Shown here: piece after piece, positions 15,723 through 24,505 of the stretch
Numbering within the stretch: position 1 is the first letter of the stretch
Layout: every line of letters starts with the position of its first letter
NCBI GenBank assembly: GCA_023440705.1
Contig: JAEXRP010000123.1
Location: 1 to 64,000 of the forward strand
Origin: Soonwooa sp023440705
Lineage (GTDB): Bacteria > Bacteroidota > Bacteroidia > Flavobacteriales > Weeksellaceae
Length of the DNA: 64,000 nt
Direction of reading: 5' to 3'
Made by a program: the position numbers and the translations under genes
Notes under the pieces: generated by a model
Database searches by the model: none
Seen by the model: only the letters and a program-made list of their open reading frames with translations
What the model was told of the DNA's origin: nothing

Positions 15723-16583
15723 TTAGTCTTTAATAATTTTTTGGATATATACTTTACCATCGTTTGCTTTAACCTTCAAGATATAAGCACCTTTTGCAAA
15801 GCCAGAAACGTTGATGTCATTTGATTTGCTAGACGTTGACTTAACAACTTTACCAGCCATATCATAGATCTCAATACCTTCGGCAGCAACATTATTTCCA
15901 AACTTGAATCTAAGGATATCTTTAACTGGATTTCCTAAAATTTGAAGATCTTTAGAGTTAATAATTTCAGTAACACCTAAGTTATTAACACCTGTAATAG
16001 TCATTACCCATTTAGCTGAAGCAAAACCTGCCAAAGCACCAGTACCAGTTGCAATTGGCGTACTAAGTCCACATCCCTCTGACATTAAGTAAGATGGCCC
16101 TGTTTGTCCTCCTGGATGTGTTCCTAAATAAAACTGCTCTGTGTTAGCTTGTCCACTATGTATTAATTCTAATACGAAAGTAGAACCCGCTGGAATAACT
16201 TGTGTATAGCTAGTTCCTGAGTCTGCCATTCCTCCAACTTTACTTGGACTAACCTCAATCATTCCACCGCTTAGGTAGCTTGATGATCCATTAGGGAAAG
16301 TTCCCGTGTAAGTTGATAAACTAAACTCTACAGGGTAAGTTTTGTTAGCTGTTTGTACACCAAACGCTACGTTTGTAACTTTATAATCATAATTGATACC
16401 GTAGTCAGCAAGTTTAAACACTCTGTAGTAAGAGTTGTCTGATGTATAACCACCAGCCTGACTACCACAAGCAACAGAACCAGTTGCATTTACAGTATTA
16501 GGTGTAGCGTTTTGAGTGATTACTTGTGCGTTTGCAGTAATTGCTGTAATAGCAATTGCTAAAGATGTAAAAATTTTATTCAT
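15723..16583 (-). CDS. Secreted protein with T9SS type A sorting domain
   Basis: A 286-residue protein with a signal peptide (residues 1-19) and a C-terminal type A sorting domain from about residue 210 (LGNPVKDILRFKF, GIEIYDMAGKVV, GAYILKVKANDGK). The middle is Gly/Ser/Thr-rich and resembles beta-sandwich surface proteins of Chryseobacterium; no catalytic motif is seen. The usual YPNP motif of the domain is LGNP here. It is predicted to be exported by the type IX system. Confidence 0.8.
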   Translation of the reverse strand: MNKIFTSLAIAITAITANAQVITQNATPNTVNATGSVACGSQAGGYTSDNSYYRVFKLADYGINYDYKVTNVAFGVQTANKTYPVEFSLSTYTGTFPNGSSSYLSGGMIEVSPSKVGGMADSGTSYTQVIPAGSTFVLELIHSGQANTEQFYLGTHPGGQTGPSYLMSEGCGLSTPIATGTGALAGFASAKWVMTITGVNNLGVTEIINSKDLQILGNPVKDILRFKFGNNVAAEGIEIYDMAGKVVKSTSSKSNDINVSGFAKGAYILKVKANDGKVYIQKIIKD

Positions 16584-16682
16584 AAAATACTTTTTTAATT
16601 CGAAAGCAATTTACAACTTTAAAAAAAATAAAGCAATACTTTTAAAAAAAATATTGCTTTATAATAACTATGTATAAAAATC

Positions 16683-18065
16683 TTATGCTTTTGTATAATA
16701 CTCAAAGAAATATGGAATACTCTCAATTCCTTTATAATAGTTATACAATCCGTAATGTTCGTTAGGAGAATGTATCGCATCAGAATCTAGACCAAAGCCC
16801 ATTAATACTGATTTTGCACCCAATACTTTTTCGAACAAAGACGTAATCGGAATACTTCCGCCACTTCTATAAGGAAGGACTTCTCTACCGAAAGCTTGTT
16901 CCATTGCTTTTTTCGCCGCTTGGAATTCTTTAGTATCGCTTTCCAAAACGTAAGGCATACCACCGTGGTGTGGCGTCACTTTAACCTTAACACTTTTAGG
17001 AGCAATTTTCTCAAAATATTTTGTGAATTTCTCTGTAATTTCTTCAGGTGTTTGATTCGGAACCAAACGCATAGAGATTTTAGCAAAAGCTTTAGAAGCG
17101 ATAACTGTTTTCGCACCTTCGCCAGTGTAACCTCCCCAAATACCATTAACATCCAATGTTGGACGGATAGAAGCTCTTTCCAAAGTAGTATAGCCTTCTT
17201 CACCTTGGATATCGTTTAGTCCAATTGACTTTTTGTAGCCTTCTGGATCATCCTTTAGTTTGTTCATTTCTTTACGATCTTCGTCAGAAACAACCAATAC
17301 ATTATCGTAGAAACCATCGATTGTAATGTGGCCTTTGTCATCGATAAGGTCACCAATCATTTTAGCCAAAACATTAATCGGATTAGGAACTGCGCCACCA
17401 TAAAGTCCAGAGTGTAAATCTCTGTTAGGACCTTCCACTTCTACTTCTACATAGCTAAGACCTCTTAGTCCTGTTGTAACCGTTGGCTGCTCAACCGAAT
17501 AAATATGTGTATCCGAAATTAGGATAACATCACACTTTAGTTTTTCTTTATTTTCTTCTAAGAAATCAGCTAAACTTGCAGAACCAACTTCCTCTTCACC
17601 TTCGATAATAAATTTAACATTACAAGGCAAAGAATTCGTCTTCATCATCGCTTCAAAAGCTTTAACATGCATGAAAAACTGCCCTTTATCATCCGCAGAA
17701 CCACGCGCGAAAATTGCACCTTCTGGATGTAATTCTGTTTTCTTAACAACTGGCTCGAAAGGATCGCTCGTCCACAATTCTAACGGATCAGCTGGCTGAA
17801 CATCATAATGTCCATACACCAAAACCGTTGGCAAAGCTGGATCAATCATCTTTTCGCCATAAGCTACGGGATAACCTTTCGTTTTTAAAACTTCTACATT
17901 GTCAGCGCCAGCTTTCTTCAAGTGGTCAGCTACCGTGTCAGCACATCTCAGAACTTCGTCTTTGTAAGCTGGATCAGCACTAATTGACGCAATTCTTAAT
18001 ACATCAAACAATTCGTCTAAAAAACGTTGTTTGTTTTCCTGAATATAATTTTGAGTTTCGTTCAT
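16683..18065 (-). CDS. M20 family dipeptidase
   Basis: A 460-residue zinc peptidase. Metal-binding motifs are GHYDVQP near residues 86-92, ARGSADDKG near 121-129, EGEEEVGS near 155-162 and the C-terminal HSPNEHY. Closest in type to the dipeptidase/CNDP group of the M20 family, which hydrolyse dipeptides in the cytosol. No signal peptide. A single gene with no clear operon partner. Confidence 0.93.
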   Translation of the reverse strand: MNETQNYIQENKQRFLDELFDVLRIASISADPAYKDEVLRCADTVADHLKKAGADNVEVLKTKGYPVAYGEKMIDPALPTVLVYGHYDVQPADPLELWTSDPFEPVVKKTELHPEGAIFARGSADDKGQFFMHVKAFEAMMKTNSLPCNVKFIIEGEEEVGSASLADFLEENKEKLKCDVILISDTHIYSVEQPTVTTGLRGLSYVEVEVEGPNRDLHSGLYGGAVPNPINVLAKMIGDLIDDKGHITIDGFYDNVLVVSDEDRKEMNKLKDDPEGYKKSIGLNDIQGEEGYTTLERASIRPTLDVNGIWGGYTGEGAKTVIASKAFAKISMRLVPNQTPEEITEKFTKYFEKIAPKSVKVKVTPHHGGMPYVLESDTKEFQAAKKAMEQAFGREVLPYRSGGSIPITSLFEKVLGAKSVLMGFGLDSDAIHSPNEHYGLYNYYKGIESIPYFFEYYTKA

Positions 18066-18143
18066 ATCTAAAACTATTTGGAATTAAATGATATAAAAAA
18101 TGTCTCACCTGAGTAAGACATTATATATTGTGAGAATCTATTA

Positions 18144-18380
18144 TTACTTAACTTTAACGCTATCAACTTTTGCAGCTTCAACAGGCGCAGCAACCGCAGT
18201 CTGTACTGGAGCAGCTTTTGTTGTGTCAACTTTAGCTTCGTAAGTCCCGTGAGGAGCGTTAGGATCATCGTATCTAACAACATCGTCAGTTTTCTTAAGA
18301 CGACCTTTGTTACCTCCTTCTGGTAAACTACATGATACTACAAATAAAGCTGAAGCCAATAATAAAAGAGATTTTTTCAT
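18144..18380 (-). CDS. Small lipoprotein
   Basis: A 78-residue protein with a lipoprotein signal peptide ending at LFVVSCS (lipidated Cys near residue 17). The mature part is Ala/Val/Lys-rich with a low-complexity C-terminus. The start at 18380 (MKKSLLLLAS) is chosen over an upstream in-frame start at 18428 because it gives a normal signal peptide and a -7 box lies at 18399-18406. Function unknown. Confidence 0.75.
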   Translation of the reverse strand: MKKSLLLLASALFVVSCSLPEGGNKGRLKKTDDVVRYDDPNAPHGTYEAKVDTTKAAPVQTAVAAPVEAAKVDSVKVK

Positions 18381-18398
18381 TCTTAAAATTTTAAAGTT

Positions 18399-18406
18399 CA
18401 AAATTA
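18399..18406 (-). promoter_or_regulatory. -7 box for the small lipoprotein gene
   Basis: Minus-strand TAATTTTG, 18 bp before the chosen start codon; it would be internal to the gene if the upstream start were used. Confidence 0.4.
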
Positions 18407-18469
18407 CTAAAACTCGCTCGTACAACAAAATAAATATCAGAAATTTATTCCGATTCTTGATAATTCTAG

Positions 18470-19621
18470 TTAATCCAAACTTCGAAGCACCAATTTGGCT
18501 TTTTGACTTTGTGTAAAAACCAAATAATCTTGTCCACCGTCTTTTATTTTATACTTCTTTTTAATCTCGTCTGGCGTCAATGGATGATTTTTAGAAATAA
18601 TATTAAACTTTTCGTTTTTAATTAATTTCTTAGGATCAATATTTTCTACTTTTAAAATTCTACCCGAAAAACTATTTAACAATTCCGAAGACGTGTAAAG
18701 ATGTGTGTTGGGATGTAATTTTTTAAGTTTAAATAGTTTCGAAATACTATTAAATCCACCCGATTTTAGAACTGCATTATTGGGAATATAAAGATAATCT
18801 TCAACTTCGCCAAAGTCAGCTTTTATCGACTTTTCATCTTCAAAATAAAACTCAAAATTAGAATCTTTACTTTCTAAATTAATACAAGAAATCAACGGAT
18901 TACCCGAAATAAAATTCTTTTCTAAAGTTAAAACCAATTCTTTAACATCATTTCGCCATGCAATAATTTCGATTTTGGAAAGATGCTTAACCTCCGAAAC
19001 CAAATAACTAATGTCGATTAACGGTGATAATTTAATAATAATTTTATCACCGATTTCTAATAATTGATTTTGAATTTCTAAAATGTTGGGTGATAAATCT
19101 TCCAGCAAAAATTTCTTTTTTAGATTTTGGTCACGGCGTGCTGGATCGAGATATATGACATCAAAATACTTTTTGTTTTGACTTAAAAAATCTTCTAAAT
19201 CAAGATTGTGGAAATTAGCTTTTCTGCCAAGGATGTCCCAATTATGTTCAACGATTTTGATAAGTTCTGGATTTTGCTCAACCAAATCAATTTCAGCAAA
19301 ATTCTTTGAAAGAAAATAAGCATCAATCCCAAATCCACAAGTCAAATCGAGGAAGTTTTTGCCTTTTAAAAATTCAGATTTATAAGCCGCCGTAACTTCT
19401 GATGAAGCTTGTTCCAAATTAAGATTTGGCGGGAAAATAATATTGTCTTTCTTCAAAAACGGAAACTTCTTTTCGGCAACTTTTCGACCTTTTATTTGTT
19501 GCACAATTTCCTGCATGGAAACGCCATCAAAAGGCGATTTCTTTAATAACAAAGAATGCAAATCTGCGTCGAGATTTGCATTAATATAATTTTGAATTTC
19601 TGTACTTAGAAGTTTTTCCAT
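18470..19621 (-). CDS. Class I SAM methyltransferase with C-terminal THUMP-like domain
   Basis: A 383-residue protein. The SAM-binding motif I is FLDLTCGFGIDAYFL near residues 91-105, the acidic motif II LVEQNPE follows, and IYLDPARRD (near residue 155) is characteristic of this family. The C-terminal ~100 residues fit the THUMP-like domain seen in Bacteroidetes relatives. The substrate is probably an RNA, inferred from the domain. The start lies 6 bp after the stop of the mutase gene, so it is the last gene of the udk-divIC-mutA run. Confidence 0.8.
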   Translation of the reverse strand: MEKLLSTEIQNYINANLDADLHSLLLKKSPFDGVSMQEIVQQIKGRKVAEKKFPFLKKDNIIFPPNLNLEQASSEVTAAYKSEFLKGKNFLDLTCGFGIDAYFLSKNFAEIDLVEQNPELIKIVEHNWDILGRKANFHNLDLEDFLSQNKKYFDVIYLDPARRDQNLKKKFLLEDLSPNILEIQNQLLEIGDKIIIKLSPLIDISYLVSEVKHLSKIEIIAWRNDVKELVLTLEKNFISGNPLISCINLESKDSNFEFYFEDEKSIKADFGEVEDYLYIPNNAVLKSGGFNSISKLFKLKKLHPNTHLYTSSELLNSFSGRILKVENIDPKKLIKNEKFNIISKNHPLTPDEIKKKYKIKDGGQDYLVFTQSQKAKLVLRSLD

Positions 19622-19627
19622 TTAAAA

Positions 19628-20785
19628 CTACTCAAACATTTCTGCCCAACGAACAGCTTTTATTTCGTTGTCATTGTAAAGATCAGAAACTTGTTTTGTA
19701 ACCTCCAATTTTGGATAAAGATTAACACCAATCAATTTGATTTTGCCCTCTTCTACCCAAGTTTGTTCCTTGGTTGCTTGCTCAAAAATCATTTTTTGGA
19801 TTGCTCCATTTTTGATATTCTCGGCAAATCCACCTTTGTTTTCGAAATCTAAAAACAAAGCCCAAGCTTGCTCAGACAATTGTCGTGTTACATCTTCGAT
19901 CACATAACTTCCAGACGTTGCATCTTCGAAAACATTGATGATGCTTTCGTAAGCCAAAACAATCATCTGTTTAAAAGACAATTCTTCGGAAAGTTTAGTT
20001 TGATTTTTAATTTTGAAATCGTTGGCAAAAACCGCATCAGCACCGCCAATCATTGCTGCAGACAACTCTAGCGTCGATCGAATCAAATTATTCTCTTCGT
20101 CGTTGTTGGCTTTATTTCTAAAACTTGTCTCCGCAAAAATGTATGGAAACAAATTCAATCCATCTTCTTTAGAAAGTTGATTGAACAAATATTTAAACGC
20201 TCTAATTTTAGCAATTTCTAAAAAATATTGATGTCCAATTGCGAATTTGAAACTTAGTTTTTCTAAAATTTCAGTTCCAAATTTCTCCACCAAATCTTTC
20301 GTTTTTGCTAAAGCAATCGCCAATTGTTGTACTATAGAAGCGCCAGCATTTTGATAAACCGAAACATCTACACCAATATTTCTTTTGAAATTATTTTTAA
20401 GTAAAGACTGCACCAAAGCTTCATCAATACTAGCATCTTTAGAAAAAACGTCAACCAAACTAACATATTGATTGGTCTCAGCTGTTGCAAGATTCGCTAA
20501 TTCTGGATTAGAAAAAAACAAAGTTTTCTCCGCAACTTTAACATCTTTATCAATTAAAAAAGCATAGGCATCTTCCTCCAAAAAATCGTTGTATTTAGCA
20601 ACAAGATGTGTACTTTCTTCGATACGCGGAAGCTTTTCAGCTTTTGGTGTATTGTTGTCGTAATAAGATTTAACAACAATATTTTCAAGATTTTCTTTAA
20701 TTAAAACGGTATCAATATCATCGGTTTTCAATTGTTTTTTCACCAATTGTTCCCAATCTTGAAGACTAACTTTTGGAAATTCCAT
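19628..20785 (-). CDS. mutA: Methylmalonyl-CoA mutase small (beta) subunit
   Basis: A 385-residue protein of the mutase family, short for a small subunit (often 430-620). The start MEFPKVSLQDWEQLVKKQL and the segment with VDVSVYQNAGASIVQQLAIALA are typical of the TIM-barrel subunit. There is no C-terminal B12-binding domain, as expected for the non-catalytic subunit. The large catalytic subunit, normally adjacent, is not in this window. It follows divIC by 2 bp. Confidence 0.85.
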   Translation of the reverse strand: MEFPKVSLQDWEQLVKKQLKTDDIDTVLIKENLENIVVKSYYDNNTPKAEKLPRIEESTHLVAKYNDFLEEDAYAFLIDKDVKVAEKTLFFSNPELANLATAETNQYVSLVDVFSKDASIDEALVQSLLKNNFKRNIGVDVSVYQNAGASIVQQLAIALAKTKDLVEKFGTEILEKLSFKFAIGHQYFLEIAKIRAFKYLFNQLSKEDGLNLFPYIFAETSFRNKANNDEENNLIRSTLELSAAMIGGADAVFANDFKIKNQTKLSEELSFKQMIVLAYESIINVFEDATSGSYVIEDVTRQLSEQAWALFLDFENKGGFAENIKNGAIQKMIFEQATKEQTWVEEGKIKLIGVNLYPKLEVTKQVSDLYNDNEIKAVRWAEMFE

Positions 20786-20787
20786 TT

Positions 20788-21138
20788 TTACTTTTTATCA
20801 ATTTTTGTACTATCGGCAACGAGAATGAAGATTTCTTCATTTGGTTTTTTCATGAAGTAATTTTCGCGAGCATACTTCTCTTTCTCGTCTTTATTGTTCA
20901 TCAGTTTTTTGTAGAAAGCATCATTTTTCTCATATTCAGCTTTGTAATAAGCCAACTGATGTTCATATTTTGTAATGTCACCATTCAGTTCATTAACAAC
21001 TAAAAAAGAGGTGTTGTCAAAGAATATCATCCACGCAAAAAATGCCACCAAAGTAATGGTATATTTATTAAGGATATAGCTTGTTACAAACTTATAACCT
21101 GTCGATTTTTTCTTGATATCTTTGATTAGCTCTTTCAT
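20788..21138 (-). CDS. FtsB/DivIC-family septum formation initiator
   Basis: A 116-residue bitopic protein: a short cytoplasmic N-terminus, one membrane segment (residues ~27-48), then a coiled coil (residues ~52-88) and the conserved ENYFMKKPNEEIF motif. FtsB/DivIC proteins bridge early and late divisome components outside the inner membrane. Its start codon overlaps the udk stop by one base (TAATG), which implies translational coupling. Confidence 0.85.
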   Translation of the reverse strand: MKELIKDIKKKSTGYKFVTSYILNKYTITLVAFFAWMIFFDNTSFLVVNELNGDITKYEHQLAYYKAEYEKNDAFYKKLMNNKDEKEKYARENYFMKKPNEEIFILVADSTKIDKK

Positions 21139-21749
21139 TATTTTTTCAATGAATTGTTAATAACTGTGGTCAGAAAATCAATAGCAACGGTATTGTTTTT
21201 CATGTTCGGCACGATAAGATCGGCTTCGTTTTTTGATGGTTCGATAAACTCTTGGTGCATAGGTTTAAGCGTCGTTTGGTAACGATGAAGCACTTCTTGC
21301 AAATCTCTTCCACGTTCTTGTGTATCGCGACGGATTCTTCGGATTAATCTTTCGTCAGAATCTGTATGTACAAAGACTTTAAGGTCATATTCCTTAAGCA
21401 ATTCTTTATTTGTTAAAACTAGAATTCCTTCAACTATTAATACATTTTTCGGCTCTACCAAAACATGATCGCCAGTTCTCGAATGCGTTACAAACGAATA
21501 AACAGGTTGCTCGATCGATTGGTTGTTTTTAAGCGCTTTTACGTGTTGTGTCAACAATTCGAAATCGATAGATTTTGGATGGTCGTAGTTGAGCGCTTCG
21601 CGCTCCGCCAAAGTTAAATTTGGATTATCATGGTAATAATTGTCCTGAGAAAGAACGTTAACACCTTCAACATTAAGCTGTTGGAGTATTTTGTTAACAA
21701 CAGTGGTTTTTCCTGATCCCGTTCCTCCGGCAATCCCAATTACAAGCAT
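21138..21749 (-). CDS. udk: Uridine kinase
   Basis: A 203-residue P-loop kinase. Walker A is GIAGGTGSGKTT at residues ~5-16, the substrate-binding region includes LSQDNYYHD and NYDHPKSIDFELL, and RIRRDTQERGRDL is the lid. It phosphorylates uridine and cytidine in pyrimidine salvage. First gene of the udk-divIC-mutA-methyltransferase run, with a -7 box at 21764-21771. Confidence 0.95.
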   Translation of the reverse strand: MLVIGIAGGTGSGKTTVVNKILQQLNVEGVNVLSQDNYYHDNPNLTLAEREALNYDHPKSIDFELLTQHVKALKNNQSIEQPVYSFVTHSRTGDHVLVEPKNVLIVEGILVLTNKELLKEYDLKVFVHTDSDERLIRRIRRDTQERGRDLQEVLHRYQTTLKPMHQEFIEPSKNEADLIVPNMKNNTVAIDFLTTVINNSLKK

Positions 21750-21763
21750 ACTTTGATTTTTTA

Positions 21764-21771
21764 CAAATTTA
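21764..21771 (-). promoter_or_regulatory. -7 box for the udk operon
   Basis: Minus-strand TAAATTTG, 14 bp before the udk start codon. Confidence 0.4.
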
Positions 21772-21884
21772 ATTTAAAAATAACATTCGGTACAAAAGAA
21801 TTGATAAGAAATAATGAGATTTGGATATTGTTTTTAAGGATTTTAGTTTTTAAAGTTTAAAACAAATCTTATTTAAAAAAAGAA

Positions 21885-22511
21885 TTAATTTTCTTTAGGC
21901 GAAATTCCTAAAACATAATAGAACACCGCCAAAACTCTTGCGAAAAATTCGCGTGTATGGTTACGATAATAACTTTCGTTTTTGGTAACATCTTGTGCAT
22001 CGAATCCCAACGCATTCATATTGTTATTACGAGCAAAAAATAGCGCTCTCAAATTATGAAAACCTTGCGAAACAATGATAACATTGCTCTGCTTATAGAC
22101 ATCTTTGCAACGCAAAATACTTTTGTGTGTGTTAAAACCTTTCGGATCTTCGATGATAATCTCTGGCGGAACACCTTCTGTATAAATCAAAAACTTCTTC
22201 ATTGCAGCTGGCTCATCATAGTTTTTTGACTTTTCGCCACTCACGATTATTTTTTTGATTTTCCCATGATGATATAAAGTCCCAACAGCAGCCATTCTAG
22301 AAGTAAAATAAGGATTTGCAAAACCAGATTTCATCTTTGGAGAAGTTCCCAAAACCAAGGCGCATTCGCGTGGCGGAACTTTGCTGATTTTGGTGTAAGT
22401 CCTCCCACTCGTCAAGGCAAAAACCCAGAAGTTAGCAAGCAGCATCAACAAAAAAATCAATTCAAGGCTGACAAAGATGGTCTTGAAAAAAGATTTTATA
22501 AACTTCAACAT
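21885..22511 (-). CDS. SanA/YdcF-type DUF218 membrane protein
   Basis: A 208-residue protein with one N-terminal membrane anchor (residues ~12-34) and a DUF218 domain: ALVLGTSP near residue 50, IIVSGEK, and IIVSQGFHNLRALFFARNN. E. coli SanA, of the same family, affects envelope permeability; a precise activity is unproven. No operon partner is evident. Confidence 0.8.
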   Translation of the reverse strand: MLKFIKSFFKTIFVSLELIFLLMLLANFWVFALTSGRTYTKISKVPPRECALVLGTSPKMKSGFANPYFTSRMAAVGTLYHHGKIKKIIVSGEKSKNYDEPAAMKKFLIYTEGVPPEIIIEDPKGFNTHKSILRCKDVYKQSNVIIVSQGFHNLRALFFARNNNMNALGFDAQDVTKNESYYRNHTREFFARVLAVFYYVLGISPKEN

Positions 22512-22585
22512 ACAAACAGGTTCGCTTAACTTAATTTTTGAGAGAGTGAATTTAACTATTATTTTTGAAAAAGACGAAAAAATAA

Positions 22586-23719
22586 TTAATCGATTACATC
22601 AAAATCTAAAAATAATTCTTGACTCATTGCGATAGCAGAACATGGCAAAATCTTAGATTGTTCCATTTCTTTTTCTGTTAAATATTCGTTCTCCTCCATT
22701 TCTACTTCACCTTTTTTAAGTTTACAAATGCAACTTCCGCACACGCCAGATTTGCATGAATATGGCACATTAATCCCCATTCCTAAAAGTTGTTGCAGGA
22801 TTTTTCCTTTGTTGTTTTTAAGAACGATATCATCGGTTGTTAAATGATTGTATTTAATTTTAAGTTTAATATTTTCGATTAACGGAAAAGCTTTTTCTTG
22901 TGGATAAATATCATCATTAAAAGATTCGAATAATTCAAAATGAATATCGCGCTTCGGAATACCATTGTTGTAACACGCATTGGCAACGGATTTTATCATA
23001 TCTCCAGGACCACAAATCACAACTTTATCCGTCGCATCCCAAATCGTAGACTCTTCATCTTCCTCGTCCAAATGCAAAATCTGATTAATGATTAAATTAA
23101 CACGTTTCTCATCCAAACGTCCTTCGAAAAGCAGATTATTAATTTTCTGTCTTGAGAAAAAATAATACACAAAAAATCGATCAGAATGATCTTGTTGAAG
23201 CGTGTTTAGCTCAGATTCAAAAATGACGTCATCTTTAGTTTTGTTACCATAAAACAAGAAAATACGGGTTCGCGGTTCTTGGAAAAGTAGATTTTTAATT
23301 TGGCTAAAAATCGGCGTAATCCCAATACCCGCCGCAAAAGCAAGAATACTGCGCTTCTCATGAGGTTTTATCACCAAACTAAAACGCCCTTGTGGCGCGC
23401 TGACAGAGACTTCGTCACCAATATTATAATGATCGTAAAGCGCTTTTGCAGAACTTTCGGGAGAACTAATTTTAATAGCAATTTCGAAATCAGATTCGTT
23501 AGGAGAAGTCGTTATCGAATAATCGTTAATTTTTTCTTGTTCATTTTTAATAAACTTTACACTAACATATTGTCCTGATTGATAATCAAATACAGACTTT
23601 AATTCAACTGGAATTTCAAAACCCAATAAGAAACTATCTTTGGTCAAGTCTATTTTTTTAACTAATTTTAACCGATAAAACTGAGGCTGATTACCAACTG
23701 ATAAAACTTGTTCTGTCAT
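22586..23719 (-). CDS. Ferredoxin--NADP reductase-type oxidoreductase with 2Fe-2S domain
   Basis: About 377 residues. The N-terminal FAD domain has the YSITTSP and GRFSL motifs, the NAD(P) domain has FAAGIGITPIFSQ and VICGPGDM, and the C-terminal plant-type ferredoxin domain has the cluster Cys residues in CKSGVCGSC plus a fourth in LPCSA. The order matches PaaE/HmpX-type reductases, which pass electrons from NAD(P)H to an oxygenase or similar partner. The partner is not adjacent. The ATG at 23719 is preferred over a TTG at 23737. Confidence 0.85.
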   Translation of the reverse strand: MTEQVLSVGNQPQFYRLKLVKKIDLTKDSFLLGFEIPVELKSVFDYQSGQYVSVKFIKNEQEKINDYSITTSPNESDFEIAIKISSPESSAKALYDHYNIGDEVSVSAPQGRFSLVIKPHEKRSILAFAAGIGITPIFSQIKNLLFQEPRTRIFLFYGNKTKDDVIFESELNTLQQDHSDRFFVYYFFSRQKINNLLFEGRLDEKRVNLIINQILHLDEEDEESTIWDATDKVVICGPGDMIKSVANACYNNGIPKRDIHFELFESFNDDIYPQEKAFPLIENIKLKIKYNHLTTDDIVLKNNKGKILQQLLGMGINVPYSCKSGVCGSCICKLKKGEVEMEENEYLTEKEMEQSKILPCSAIAMSQELFLDFDVID

Positions 23720-23799
23720 AGCTTCAAAATTAATCAAAAATTATCAAAGTATAATTACAAGTAAATCAATTACAATCTTAAAAATTCAACTTAAAATAA

Positions 23800-24435
23800 A
23801 TGAAAAAATTAGTCTTAAGCCTTGTTTTGGGAGTTTCTTTAATCGCATGTAAAAACGATAAAGAACTAAAATTTGAAGATAAAAATAAAGACGCTGACTC
23901 TACTCAAATCGCAACTAACGTTGAAGAAGATTCGCTAAAATCGCATAAAGAATTGTTAGAAGTTAAAGCAGAACAAATGCCTAATCTATTGAATGCAAAG
24001 ACGAATGACACGCTTTATGTAACCAATTTTTTTGCAACTTGGTGCCAACCTTGCATGGTCGAGATTCCTCATTTTAAAGAAAAAATGGAATCGTTAAAAG
24101 GTCAACCTGTAAAATTCACGTTTGTAAGTCTTGATAATAAGTCGGATTGGAATACGGCTGTTAACGATTTCGCTGATGAATATGGACTTCGCAACAATAT
24201 TGTACTTCTTGATGGGACGACTTTGACACCAGAATTCTTTAGTCAAAATTTTGACACTTGGAATGGTGAAGCTATTCCGTTCACATTAATGCGCCGCGGA
24301 AATATGGTTGACGAGTATATGGGATCGATGAAAAAAGAGGAAATTAACAGCAAAATTGACAAAATGATGGCGGCTAATTTTGCGCCGAGCATCGACCAAC
24401 AAAAAGAAAAAAGTAAGATTACTGGCAAAAAATAA
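23800..24435 (+). CDS. TlpA-like thioredoxin-fold lipoprotein
   Basis: A 211-residue protein with a lipoprotein signal ending at LIACKND (Cys near 17) and an acidic linker, then a thioredoxin-like fold. The redox motif WCQPC lies near residues 85-89 and the cis-Pro region is AIPFTLM. Such proteins keep exported cysteines reduced or support cytochrome c maturation; the specific partner is unknown. A strong terminator follows, so it is not co-transcribed with the ABC genes downstream. Confidence 0.88.
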   Translation: MKKLVLSLVLGVSLIACKNDKELKFEDKNKDADSTQIATNVEEDSLKSHKELLEVKAEQMPNLLNAKTNDTLYVTNFFATWCQPCMVEIPHFKEKMESLKGQPVKFTFVSLDNKSDWNTAVNDFADEYGLRNNIVLLDGTTLTPEFFSQNFDTWNGEAIPFTLMRRGNMVDEYMGSMKKEEINSKIDKMMAANFAPSIDQQKEKSKITGKK

Positions 24436-24439
24436 TCGA

Positions 24440-24467
24440 AAAGACATCCAATCGGATGTCTTTTTCT
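24440..24467 (+). terminator. Terminator of the TlpA-like gene
   Basis: AAAGACATCC and GGATGTCTTT pair perfectly around AATC, followed by T residues. Confidence 0.85.
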
Positions 24468-24481
24468 TTATGAATAATTTG

Positions 24482-24489
24482 TAATTTTG
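24482..24489 (+). promoter_or_regulatory. -7 box for the FecCD-type ABC operon
   Basis: TAATTTTG matches the TAnnTTTG consensus 16 bp before the permease start and just after the preceding terminator. No obvious Fur-like palindrome is seen. Confidence 0.5.
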
Positions 24490-24505
24490 GCGCACAAATA
24501 AGACT

